Origin: JACPFJ01 sp036504875
GTDB lineage: Bacteria; Desulfobacterota; Desulfuromonadia; Geobacterales; Pseudopelobacteraceae
DNA length: 64,000 nt
Direction of reading: 5' to 3'
Assembly: GCA_036504875.1 (NCBI GenBank)
Contig: DASXUK010000067.1
Location: 1 to 64,000, forward strand
Below, piece after piece: positions 36,243 through 45,349 of this stretch (positions are counted from its first letter, which is position 1; every line of letters starts with the position of its first letter). A program made the position numbers and the translations under genes. The notes beneath the pieces were generated by a model. The model did no database searches. It had not been told where the DNA came from and was given only the letters and a program-made list of their open reading frames with translations.

Positions 36243-38225
36243 CTACCAGATGTAATCCTTGGCAATCTCCCGTTTGTCTTGCCCATACAGCACATGCATC
36301 ACGCGGAGGCGCTTTAAGGCCGGCGGTGACAGGCTCCCCAGCGGGATGAAGACGATCTTCTTCCCCATCCGGGCGGCAATCTGCTTGAAGATGCTGCGCG
36401 GCGGACGGGCAGCTACGTAAATCACGTGCTGTTCGGCTGAATAATCTAGCGCTGCCAGCAGCAACACCTCGGCCTTGGTTCCGCAACCGAGGTAATCAGG
36501 ATCCCTCCAGACATCTCTCAGGCGGTGCGGCGGGTAGGACAAAAACAGCCCGCCGTACTCGCTGCGACAGATGCCCGGCCCAACCACATTCTCGCTCGGC
36601 TCGGTCGCATAAAAAGCCATGTCCGATTCCTGTTCGTGCTCGCCCTGCCAGGTCATGGCAAACGGGTAGCGGTCGTGCCGATCCTCGTCAAAGATGACCA
36701 CCACGCTCCCCACCCCCCCCTTTATACGCAGCTTTTCCTGCACATAGATCCGTCCGTCCTGGGGCAGGTTACGGATTGTTTCCCGCAGATCAATGCCATC
36801 CATCAGGGAAGTGGTAAACGGCTCGATGCGGGTCAGCTCCTCGGAAAGCTGTCGCAACCCCTTGGCCTTCAGAAAATTGCCGTAGTTCTCGATGACCAGA
36901 TCCTCAGGGGGATAGGAGCAAACCGAGTTGCTATCGAATTTTCCCAACCATTCGCCGGGGCGCATCTCCTTGCGCCGATTCAAAAAACGTAATCCGGCCA
37001 GACCTTTTCCACCCGCCTTGCGCGGTCGAAAGCGGATCTGGCGGGTCTGATCGTAGAGGTCCTCGGCCCGCAGATGGATGACCGGCAGCTCGGTCTGCTC
37101 TTTCTGCCAGGGATAAAAACCGGACAGACGCCAGAAGGCATAGGCAAAGTTGTCATCTATGCAACTGCGGGCCGCGGTTAACAGCTGGAACAGGTCGGGG
37201 AGCAGCATCCCGGATAGAGAGGCATAGTTGCGGCTAAAGCGAAAGAAGGCCCGCTTCTGCCAGTAATGCACTCGCTCGCCGGTCTCCTGGCGGTAATGGC
37301 CGGCAGCCTGCTCAAAGAGCCGCAAATGGATTCGCTGGCGATCCGGCATCTCGCCTGGGGCACCGACCTTCCCGGCACCGGCCTCAATTGCAAGACGCAG
37401 GGCCTGCTCTTCCGAAATGGCCTGCTTGCCTCCCTGGATCAGCTCCAGGGCATTGAATCGCCGCCGCAGGGAGACGGCAGCCTTCGGTTGATCCTTTGGC
37501 AGTCCCTGGCGCCGCAACTCGTAAGTCGCCGCACAAAACGGGAATTCCCCCATCACCTCGCTGCACGAGTCGGGATGCAGGTTGAACAGACGGATATTGT
37601 CACGGTGCCGCTTAGCCAGGGGCTCGGTCAGCGGTTGTTGGAAATAGTCCTTGATTCGCTCCAGATGACCCATGCCGCACACAAACAAAATCCGTTCATA
37701 GGATTGTGACAATTGTTGCAGACGGAAGGCCATGCCCTGTTCCCGGCGAAGGTCTTCGCGATGGGGCCGGCTGCCCTGCATGGCAGCCACGTATTCCCGA
37801 TAATAAACCTCCAGCCCGAGACGCTGAACAGCATAGGAGTCGGGCAAGTACTCCCGCACAGCCGGGTAGTTATCCAGATCGACATCGACGAGATGGAGCG
37901 GGATCGACTGTTCCAGGGCCAGACGGGCCGCTTCGGCCAAGGGATCGGCCGGTTCGATCAGCAGGTAGACATTATTGGGATCGGCCGGCTGTTGAATTGA
38001 GTTGTGACGGGCTGGGGTGGTGTAGTTCAAGACCGAAATCTGCGGCAGGCGGCGGACCGCCTGAATAAAGCGCTCCTCCAGCGTCGAAGGAAGTTCGATG
38101 GCGATGCAATCGGGGCGCACCTTCTGAACTGCCTGGCGAACCAGGTCGGCAAACTCCAACCGGTAGTGCAGGATGGGCAGGGCCTGGATGTGGCCGAAGT
38201 TTTCCAAATGAAGTTGCTGTGTCAT
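36243..38225 (-). CDS. Large protein with TraB/TIKI-like N-terminus; MoxR partner
   Basis: A 660-residue cytoplasmic protein that I do not recognise as a named family. Residues about 1-210 resemble the TraB/PrgY/TIKI-type fold: a strand LPILHYR, then VRPDCIAIELPSTLEERFI, a VYLLIEPADPLAEAAR step and VCGMGHLERIKDYF. The C-terminal half has none of the AAA, VWA or membrane segments that I can name; it is rich in Arg and aromatic residues. It lies 29 bp downstream of a MoxR-type ATPase, so the two probably work together. An in-frame TTG at 38231 is possible; both starts have weak sites. DUF5682-type proteins of MoxR systems are a candidate match. Confidence 0.7.
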   Translation of the reverse strand: MTQQLHLENFGHIQALPILHYRLEFADLVRQAVQKVRPDCIAIELPSTLEERFIQAVRRLPQISVLNYTTPARHNSIQQPADPNNVYLLIEPADPLAEAARLALEQSIPLHLVDVDLDNYPAVREYLPDSYAVQRLGLEVYYREYVAAMQGSRPHREDLRREQGMAFRLQQLSQSYERILFVCGMGHLERIKDYFQQPLTEPLAKRHRDNIRLFNLHPDSCSEVMGEFPFCAATYELRRQGLPKDQPKAAVSLRRRFNALELIQGGKQAISEEQALRLAIEAGAGKVGAPGEMPDRQRIHLRLFEQAAGHYRQETGERVHYWQKRAFFRFSRNYASLSGMLLPDLFQLLTAARSCIDDNFAYAFWRLSGFYPWQKEQTELPVIHLRAEDLYDQTRQIRFRPRKAGGKGLAGLRFLNRRKEMRPGEWLGKFDSNSVCSYPPEDLVIENYGNFLKAKGLRQLSEELTRIEPFTTSLMDGIDLRETIRNLPQDGRIYVQEKLRIKGGVGSVVVIFDEDRHDRYPFAMTWQGEHEQESDMAFYATEPSENVVGPGICRSEYGGLFLSYPPHRLRDVWRDPDYLGCGTKAEVLLLAALDYSAEQHVIYVAARPPRSIFKQIAARMGKKIVFIPLGSLSPPALKRLRVMHVLYGQDKREIAKDYIW

Positions 38226-38254
38226 TTTCAAGGATGCGATGGTTACCTCTTACA

Positions 38255-39085
38255 TCAATGTCCAGGAGTGTTCAGGTATGACAGGGCCTCCTCGCCCAAA
38301 ATCCTTTCCACCGCCAGGGGGAGTAGCTGGACGGCATCTTTTTCCAAGGCCTTCATCATCTTGAGGGCATAGCGGGCAATATTAATGCCGTCACGCACGG
38401 AATAGGCCTCATCGGCAGCATGGGCGCGTTGAAGAAATTCAACCACGTATTTCAGGATCCGTTCACTGCTGAAGGGAAGATTCTCCTTCAGGATCAGCAG
38501 CTCTTCGTCAGCCTGGGGAAAGTCGATGTATATCTGTGGTTGCAAGCGGGAGTGGATGTATTCGGGCACCTCGAAGGTGGAAGAGTCCTCATTCATGGTA
38601 ACTACAATGCGAAAATCGGGGGAGGCCGGGATGCGCAGGCCGGTGACAATAGATTCCACATAGCGGCGGTCATCCAGGAGCGGCGCCAGGGAAGCCCAGG
38701 ACTTCTCACTCATACGATTGCCCTCATCAAGGATAAGTACTCCTCCGGTTAACATGGCCGATACCAGCGAAGAGGCGGCATACTGGATCTTACCATCCGG
38801 GCCGATCACCGGGGAGATAATCAGATCCTCAGGACGGGTATCCATAGTGGCCTGAAAAAGGTAAACAGGGCGATTCAGGCGTTTTGCAGCGGCATAGCCC
38901 AGGGTGGTCTTGCCGACACCCGGTTTGCCGATCAGGCGGGGGTTAAAGGGGATGTCTCGCTCGTCGATTACCATCCAGGCTGCCAAAAGCTGGGTCAGTA
39001 GTTCGTCCTGCCCGACCCATCTCAGTGGCAGGCTTACCGGGGAAGCCAGGGTCAGACTGATATTATCGATAGTGATTTTTTCCAT
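38255..39085 (-). CDS. MoxR-type AAA+ ATPase
   Basis: A 276-residue AAA+ protein with Walker A GKPGVGKT (residues 53-60), Walker B VLILDEGNRM (Asp120, Glu121), and VTMNEDSSTFEVPEYIHSRL as sensor 1/arginine-finger region. MoxR-like ATPases act as chaperones that insert cofactors or assemble complexes, usually with a VWA protein. No VWA gene follows; the partner is the TIKI-like protein downstream. Confidence 0.9.
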   Translation of the reverse strand: MEKITIDNISLTLASPVSLPLRWVGQDELLTQLLAAWMVIDERDIPFNPRLIGKPGVGKTTLGYAAAKRLNRPVYLFQATMDTRPEDLIISPVIGPDGKIQYAASSLVSAMLTGGVLILDEGNRMSEKSWASLAPLLDDRRYVESIVTGLRIPASPDFRIVVTMNEDSSTFEVPEYIHSRLQPQIYIDFPQADEELLILKENLPFSSERILKYVVEFLQRAHAADEAYSVRDGINIARYALKMMKALEKDAVQLLPLAVERILGEEALSYLNTPGH

Positions 39086-39215
39086 TGTCTTTGTACCTTT
39101 GGTGCTAAGTCAGGAATTAACTGTAGGCGTCATTATATCGACCCATGGGACATGGTCAACAGATTTCCTGAGATGCCGACGGGTGCTGGCGACAAGATTT
39201 TGCAAAACTTTACGA

Positions 39216-40868
39216 CTATTGCTCCAGAACTCCTAGTACCTTCAGCAGGTGAGGAACCATCTGCTTTTTGCGGGACATGACCCCTTTCAGTTCGTAGAGG
39301 TGCGGCTCAAGCTGAGGGTAACCCATGCTATGGGCCAATTCATTTTTACCCTCAGCCAGGAAAAGGGTGGATTCGGTATATATGTCGGTCACCATCATCC
39401 CCGCCAAATGCAGATTTTCTTCCTTTTTAACCTGCTTGAGGGCCTCGCGCAATTCTTCCTTGATCTCGTAAAACTCGGTAAAGCCGACCACCTCGATTTG
39501 CCCGACTCCAAAGCGGGTAGCGGCGGTATTGAACTGTTTGAAGTCAGCCTTTACGGCATCATAGGGTGACCCGTAGGAAGAAAAACCGCTACACGAGGAA
39601 AAGATGTCCCGCCCAAAGGCCAGATGCTCGAGGCCAGCCAGATTTTCCAGCCAGAGCACAATTTCCCGGTCGCGGTCGGTAGTGGTAGGCGACTTGAGTA
39701 TGACAGTGTCGGACAGAATACCGGCCAGCAATAAGGCGGCAATTTTCTGCTCCGGCTCCAGGCTCCGCTCTCGATACAGTAAGGCTACCAGGGTGCAGGT
39801 ACTTCCAACTGGGGCTACCATGAAGGTGATTGGGTGACTGGTGGGCGCATTGCCCAGCTTATGATGATCTACCACCTCCAGGATTTCGACCGCTTCGGCG
39901 CCAGGGACCGCTTGCGAGAGTTCATTGTGGTCCACCAATATCAAAGCATAGGGCAGCGGAGCCAGCAGTGATGACTTGGTGGCCACCCCGGCAATCGCTC
40001 CGTCCTCTTCCACGGCGATGATAGCGGGCTCGCCCGAGTGGAGCAGTTTAAGACGCAGATTATCGAGCGATTCGGAGATACCGATCTTTGCGAATTTTGG
40101 CTCGATATAGCTGGCCAGCGGGGTGGAAAGGCGGGCCAGCCAGGCAGCTGTGGCGGTGTCGTGGGAGGTGGATATAACGGCAACCCCCAGTTCTCTGGCC
40201 CTCTCCAGAATTTGGTCGCCAACCGGCAGACCACCGGTAACCACCAGCAACCGGACGCCCTTTTCAACAGCCGCCTGCTGAATCGAGGGGCGATCGCCGG
40301 TCATTATCAGGAGCAAAGCCGGATCATAGCCGTCGATGCGGCTGGTAAAGGATTCCTCCTGCATGGCGCCGATGAAGAGATACAGATGTTCTAGCTCGCT
40401 AGTAGGGACTCCGGTGAGTAAGGTGCCTTTCAGGCAGGTGGCCAGCGAGTTTATCGAAGTGTCTACGCCTCGCTTTTGGTCCGTGCCGGCCAACAGATAC
40501 TTTTCGGACAGCTTCAATAACGAGACCACACCCACGGGGACATCACTCTCATCCACCACCGGCAGGACCCGGATGGTATGACGATGAAAAAGCTCCAGTA
40601 CTTCCTTGAGCGGCATGTCGGGACGGACTGTTATCGGACGACGATTGATGATGTCACGCACCCTGGGATGGATGTCGGCCAGATAGAGAGGCGCCTCAAT
40701 CTGTAGACGCTCCAGGATGTAACGGGTCTGCGGGTTGGGTTCACCTGCCATGGCAGCAGAAACATTGCTGTAACCGGTCTGCTTCTTCAGTTCAGCGTAG
40801 GCAATCGACGAGGCGATGGAATCGGTGTCCGGATTTCGGTGCCCGATCACGTAAATTTGTGTTTTCAT
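39216..40868 (-). CDS. ppaC: Manganese-dependent inorganic pyrophosphatase, CBS/DRTGG-regulated
   Basis: A 550-residue family II pyrophosphatase with a regulatory insert. The N-terminal DHH part has GHRNPDTDS with metal ligands His10, Asp14 and Asp16. Residues about 65-300 hold a CBS domain pair interrupted by a DRTGG domain, which in characterised enzymes binds adenine nucleotides and controls activity. The DHH motif VDHHKLGN and the DHHA2 C-terminus follow (CSGFSSYGSPYDAVKADF, GMMVTDIYTESTLFLAEG). It hydrolyses PPi. Confidence 0.9.
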   Translation of the reverse strand: MKTQIYVIGHRNPDTDSIASSIAYAELKKQTGYSNVSAAMAGEPNPQTRYILERLQIEAPLYLADIHPRVRDIINRRPITVRPDMPLKEVLELFHRHTIRVLPVVDESDVPVGVVSLLKLSEKYLLAGTDQKRGVDTSINSLATCLKGTLLTGVPTSELEHLYLFIGAMQEESFTSRIDGYDPALLLIMTGDRPSIQQAAVEKGVRLLVVTGGLPVGDQILERARELGVAVISTSHDTATAAWLARLSTPLASYIEPKFAKIGISESLDNLRLKLLHSGEPAIIAVEEDGAIAGVATKSSLLAPLPYALILVDHNELSQAVPGAEAVEILEVVDHHKLGNAPTSHPITFMVAPVGSTCTLVALLYRERSLEPEQKIAALLLAGILSDTVILKSPTTTDRDREIVLWLENLAGLEHLAFGRDIFSSCSGFSSYGSPYDAVKADFKQFNTAATRFGVGQIEVVGFTEFYEIKEELREALKQVKKEENLHLAGMMVTDIYTESTLFLAEGKNELAHSMGYPQLEPHLYELKGVMSRKKQMVPHLLKVLGVLEQ

Positions 40869-40998
40869 ACAAAACCCTTTTTTACCGACCGGTGGCGGAT
40901 TTATAAATAACCCGGAAGATTGAAAGCTGTTTTAGACTAGGAGGTCTTTTGGTGGGAATACGGTTACTGGTGGAAGCTATTCGGGATTTAAGTGCTAA

Positions 40999-41754
40999 TC
41001 ATACTTTTCCCAGCAGCCGCAGAAGTCCATCCAGGATCGTGAGGGGATGAGGCGGACATCCAGGTATGTAGAGGTCGACCGGCAGGAATTTATCAACGCC
41101 GTTATGGACCTGGTGGAGTCCGTGAAAAGGACCTCCATCAATGGCACAGGCCCCCGAGGCAATAACCAGCTTGGGGGACGGCATCGCCTCCCAGGTCTTG
41201 AGCAGTGCCAGGCGCATGTTTTCGGTGACCGGTCCGGTCACGTAGATGCCGTCGGCATGCCGCGGGCTGGCCACAAACTGGACACCAAAGCGCCCCAGGT
41301 CGAATCCGACGGTATTAAGTACATTGGTATCCAGATCACAGGCATTGCAGCTACCGGCACTCACCGCCCGCAGTTTAAAGGAGCGCCCAAACAGGGCCAG
41401 CAGCTCTTTGCCCATAGCATGAGCAAGGCGGCGTTCCTCCCCCTCTCTGACAACCAGGTCCTCACGTTCGGAGGTTGCCAACTTCTCGTCACGGGTAAAG
41501 GTCATCGCTCCATTTGGGCAGGCCTGCTGGCACTCCGGGCAGAACAGGCACTTGCCCATATCCAGCGCTAGTCCGTTTTGATGGTAGATTGCATCAACCG
41601 GGCAGCACTCACTACAGATCTTGCAGCCGGGTGGACATTTGGCAGGGTCAAGCTGCGGGTAGCCGCGGAAGAGTTCCGGCAGGACTGCCGGCTCAGCGGG
41701 GTATTTTGTTGTGCGGTGTCCTTGGCGGACGCGCTCCAGTACTGCCTTTAACAT
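40999..41754 (-). CDS. Ferredoxin-NuoB-like fusion, group-4 hydrogenase small-subunit type
   Basis: A 251-residue protein that fuses a two-cluster ferredoxin part (CPPGCKICSECCP and CLFCPECQQACP) to a NuoB/HycG-like domain with all N2-cluster cysteines (SAGSCNACD, ASGACAIDGG, IPGCPPHP). In hydrogenases such as Hyc or Ech, and in complex I, these are separate subunits of the electron wire. No large catalytic subunit, maturation genes or membrane subunits are here, so it is an orphan. The ATG at 41754 has an AAAGG site; TTG 41778 is possible. Its start lies inside the 3' end of the GH13 gene, a 62-bp overlap. Confidence 0.82.
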   Translation of the reverse strand: MLKAVLERVRQGHRTTKYPAEPAVLPELFRGYPQLDPAKCPPGCKICSECCPVDAIYHQNGLALDMGKCLFCPECQQACPNGAMTFTRDEKLATSEREDLVVREGEERRLAHAMGKELLALFGRSFKLRAVSAGSCNACDLDTNVLNTVGFDLGRFGVQFVASPRHADGIYVTGPVTENMRLALLKTWEAMPSPKLVIASGACAIDGGPFHGLHQVHNGVDKFLPVDLYIPGCPPHPLTILDGLLRLLGKV

Positions 41755-44700
41755 CCTTGCCTTTCTTTCCTGCAGCAAGTACTTTGTCGATATCCTTGCT
41801 TACGCTCACTTTGACAGGTTCCACCAGGCCCAGCAACAGTGCCGTCCGGTAACCGGCATGGGCTGCCAACTCGTTACGCTGTTTCAGCGCACACTCCGCG
41901 GCCGAAAATCGCGTAGCCAGGGTGCGACTGGCAGGTTGCTTGAGTGCCAGCTGCGCCAGGCTGATTATCTCCAGCCATTCGGAAAGCTCTTCGAAGCGCT
42001 CCTTGTTAAACCACTCAACACCGCCGCTTTCGTGCACCAGCATGAATTCCCGGGCGGCCGGCATGGCAAACAGCCCCTCCAGCATTGCAGCGGTCTTTTC
42101 TTTCTTGATTTCGCCAGCCCTACTATAGTTTAAAAGAGCCTTTAACAGTGAGGTGGCGCGAGCCGCCGCCGATTTAGGCAGCATGCGCCGCAGGCTCAGA
42201 TCAAGTCCGAAATCTGCGGGCTCAACACCGGTCCGGCACAAAAGCAGCCAGGCCAACAGCAGTCGCGAACCTTCTGCTGAATCAAGCCGGACAAGCAACC
42301 TGGACTGGAAGGTGCGGGCTTCTTTTGAAGAAGGTTTAATTGTCCCAACCTGGCCCAGCAGCGTCAGGCTGGCGCTGAGTATTTTCAGGCTGGCTTCGCA
42401 GGCAATTTTCTCGCCTGCAACCTGTTGTCTAAGGATATCTAGAAAATCTTTGCCTGCAGAGATAATTTCCTCCGCCTGTGTCACAATTACCGGCAGAACC
42501 TCTTCCCGCGAATCAGGCACCAACTCCAGCACCGATCTGAAGGCGCTATTCAGCGCGCTGTACTTCAGTTGCTTCAGCTCTTCTTCCAGATTCTCGACAC
42601 CACGGCCTTCCAGGAAGGCACACAGATGACCCCACTTGCCGCTTTTGTCATCAGTAATACTGCGGAATTCCATGAATACATGGAATTGGTACTCTCCCAG
42701 TTCAACATACAGCCCCTTCTCTTGCAACTCGGCACTGTTTCTCAAGTATTCCAGGCCGCTGGTTACGTCCCGGAAGGCATGGTAACCAGCAGCAGATGTA
42801 CCGAGAGCATCCGCAATGCTGATACGGTTTAAATCCATTTCGTCGCCATTGCCTGTTTTTACGGCAAAGGCTGCGGATTCCCTGATCCAGCCAGCAGTGC
42901 TGGCATGGCAATTATGGTACAGCACCAACGCACGTTGGTCCCCCATCCGGTTGGAGTAAGCAAAGACATTCTCATCTACCGTAGAGCCGGCATAAAAATC
43001 ATAGAGGGCAAAGTTTTCCGAGCCGGAGAAAAGCCACCGGCGGCGCAGCAGCGGGAAAATCCACATCTCATGCCCCCGCACCAGGCCTTCATCCGGCGTT
43101 TCATCCCAATAGGCGCGCTTGTACTCCATGCCGTACTTTTCATGATAACCTTCGATCTGGCCATGGCCAAACATCGGCAGACCCGGCATGGTGGCCAGCA
43201 AAACGCAGGCGCCGAAGTATTTGCCCTGGGTGCCGAACTGCTCCACGGCTGTTTTTTCGTCAGGGTTATTCATGAAGTTCACAAAGCGCTTCAACACCTC
43301 GGGATTGAACTCCAGGACGTTCCTTATAGTTTGCCGATATTTGGCATTTTCCTCGTTTTTAAGCATGTTCATGAAGGCGCTGTTATACACGCGGTGCATT
43401 CCCAGCGTGCGCACGAAGTACCCCTCCATCAGCCAGAATGCCTCGGCCAGCAGCAGAGTACCCGGGACCTCGACCGCCACCCGGTCGACCACTTCGCGCC
43501 AGAACTCGACCGGGAAGACCTGGTCAAATTCCTCACGGCTCATGCCCTGTTCGGCACGCGAAGGAATCCCGCCCCCTACTCCACGGACCGGGTACCAAAG
43601 ACGCTGGTAATGCTTTTTAGCCAGGGTCATGGCGGCATCAAACCGAATAATCGGGAAGTTGCGGGCAACATGCAGGATGGTCTGGAGGACCGCTTCGCGC
43701 ACCTCCGGGATCAGATAGTTTAATTGAGCCGTGTCGTTCCAGGGAATGCTGGTGCCGTCATTACCATGATAGATGTAGCGAGTGCGACCATCTCTTCGAT
43801 CATAGTATTTAAACACCACGGCTGCATCGGTCTTGGCCCAGTAGCCGTCTTCAATCTGGATGCAGATATCATTTTCGTGCGAAAGATCTTCGCCATTAAA
43901 CTGATAGCTGGGAAAGGGGGGATAGTCGGTCTGCACAAACCAGTGCGGATGCTGAATAACCCAGCGCGAGTAGATACCGGTATGATTGGGAACCATGTCG
44001 CTTGCCAAACGGATACCACGCTGCAAAGCCCTTTCGCGAAGGCTGCCGAGAGCCTCCCAGCCACCCAGATCAGCAGCCACTTCATAGTCAAAGAGTGAAT
44101 AGGCCGATGCAATTGCATCCGGATTACCACACAACTGCTTGATTCTTTGCGAGGCAGGTGAGCGTTCCCAAAGACCAATCAGCCAAAGCCCGGTAAAGCC
44201 GGCCAAGGCTAGCCGTTCCAGCTCAGCGTCCGGTACCTGGTCGAGCCGAGTGATGGGGTATGCGTATTGTCGGCTGAGTTGATCCAGCCAAACATAGACC
44301 ATCTTGGCCATCATCACCACATTGGACATCCAGTCGGCATCCGGAGAAAAATGCTCATATTCGGGGTAATCATAACCGCCGAAGACCGAGCTTCCTTTTT
44401 CACCGCCATGCCGACCAGGTCCGAATTCCATAACCGGCGGGGGACCAGGCTCCCCCCCTCCGCCACCGCCCCAGGCGCGTTCCTCCTCCAGGAGAATGTC
44501 AAAGGCGCTGGTCAATTCCTCCAGAAGCTCTGGTGGAATCACGCGAAACCAGTTTTCACGGATGAACCCTATCTGGCCGGAAAGCGAGTCCGGCGATGCC
44601 TTTATGGGAGCCCGCAGTGCTGCGCCAAGCGTCAATCCGAGCTCAGGCAGAAATGGACCGGCCACCAGCGCAGTATCAAGGCCCTGGATAAGTTCAGGAT

Positions 44701-45265
44701 AGGGTGAAGTTCGAGCAAGCTCTCGGTCGTCCAGAATTTCGCGGAAGCTATCAATGGCCGGGTTCTCAGCTGCCAGCTTCAAAAGAATCATCTCGGTAAG
44801 GACCAAGCGTTTACGCTCGGCAAGAGTTCCAGTGGCCTCAAGCCAGCTTTTTACATCCTCGCTAGCATCTAGGACCGGTTCCGGCGGAAACAACCCTACA
44901 AAGCGTGTGACCGCCTGATCAGCAGCATCACCCTCCGGATCAATACCACCACGTCGAAGGGCATCAATAACCACATCCGCTGTCCGGCTTTCGGCTACCT
45001 CAATCAGATGGTGGTAGACCTTGTGCAGAGTTCCATAAAGATTGAGCTGTCCCGCCTGGACATAAGGCTGCCCCGGCCGACGCTGTCGGTTCAGCTTCAG
45101 GGCCAACTGACGGTAGAAGATTATAACCGGGATGTTACGCTGTCCGATCAGGCGCGAGAGCGCCCCAAGACCTAAGGAGTGCCAGTGGAGGGCGGATATC
45201 TGGATGGCATGTGCGAAATAGGGGGATGTACCGCTGTATTGGGTCATTATGGTGTGTCCAGCCAT
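41693..45265 (-). CDS. Large GH13 alpha-amylase-family protein
   Basis: A 1190-residue protein. An N-terminal helical part (about 1-320) of unknown function precedes a GH13 (beta/alpha)8 domain, about 330-780: GFTGLWLIGLWERS, the region RLASDMVPNHTG, nucleophile Asp in IIRFDAAMTL (near 543), acid/base Glu in LLLAEAFW (near 605), and FMNNPDEKTAVEQFG (near 670) as the third acidic region. The remaining 400 residues are helical and unrecognised. GH13 enzymes act on alpha-glucans such as glycogen or trehalose; which one cannot be told. No signal peptide, so cytoplasmic. The ATG at 45247 is an alternative start. Confidence 0.85.
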   Translation of the reverse strand: MAGHTIMTQYSGTSPYFAHAIQISALHWHSLGLGALSRLIGQRNIPVIIFYRQLALKLNRQRRPGQPYVQAGQLNLYGTLHKVYHHLIEVAESRTADVVIDALRRGGIDPEGDAADQAVTRFVGLFPPEPVLDASEDVKSWLEATGTLAERKRLVLTEMILLKLAAENPAIDSFREILDDRELARTSPYPELIQGLDTALVAGPFLPELGLTLGAALRAPIKASPDSLSGQIGFIRENWFRVIPPELLEELTSAFDILLEEERAWGGGGGGEPGPPPVMEFGPGRHGGEKGSSVFGGYDYPEYEHFSPDADWMSNVVMMAKMVYVWLDQLSRQYAYPITRLDQVPDAELERLALAGFTGLWLIGLWERSPASQRIKQLCGNPDAIASAYSLFDYEVAADLGGWEALGSLRERALQRGIRLASDMVPNHTGIYSRWVIQHPHWFVQTDYPPFPSYQFNGEDLSHENDICIQIEDGYWAKTDAAVVFKYYDRRDGRTRYIYHGNDGTSIPWNDTAQLNYLIPEVREAVLQTILHVARNFPIIRFDAAMTLAKKHYQRLWYPVRGVGGGIPSRAEQGMSREEFDQVFPVEFWREVVDRVAVEVPGTLLLAEAFWLMEGYFVRTLGMHRVYNSAFMNMLKNEENAKYRQTIRNVLEFNPEVLKRFVNFMNNPDEKTAVEQFGTQGKYFGACVLLATMPGLPMFGHGQIEGYHEKYGMEYKRAYWDETPDEGLVRGHEMWIFPLLRRRWLFSGSENFALYDFYAGSTVDENVFAYSNRMGDQRALVLYHNCHASTAGWIRESAAFAVKTGNGDEMDLNRISIADALGTSAAGYHAFRDVTSGLEYLRNSAELQEKGLYVELGEYQFHVFMEFRSITDDKSGKWGHLCAFLEGRGVENLEEELKQLKYSALNSAFRSVLELVPDSREEVLPVIVTQAEEIISAGKDFLDILRQQVAGEKIACEASLKILSASLTLLGQVGTIKPSSKEARTFQSRLLVRLDSAEGSRLLLAWLLLCRTGVEPADFGLDLSLRRMLPKSAAARATSLLKALLNYSRAGEIKKEKTAAMLEGLFAMPAAREFMLVHESGGVEWFNKERFEELSEWLEIISLAQLALKQPASRTLATRFSAAECALKQRNELAAHAGYRTALLLGLVEPVKVSVSKDIDKVLAAGKKGKDVKGSTGARPPRTPHNKIPR

Positions 45266-45349
45266 CGGTCTTAAGAATGGGTTATGCTTCGGAAACCGGA
45301 ACGGAGCAAGCCGTTTCCGCCGAACCGGTGGACATTGATTTATCTGAAA

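Noticed and set aside
40952..41050. Small + strand ORF after a GGAGGT (GTG start near 40952)
   Set aside because: Runs over the 3' end of the ferredoxin-NuoB-like gene and has no recognisable product.
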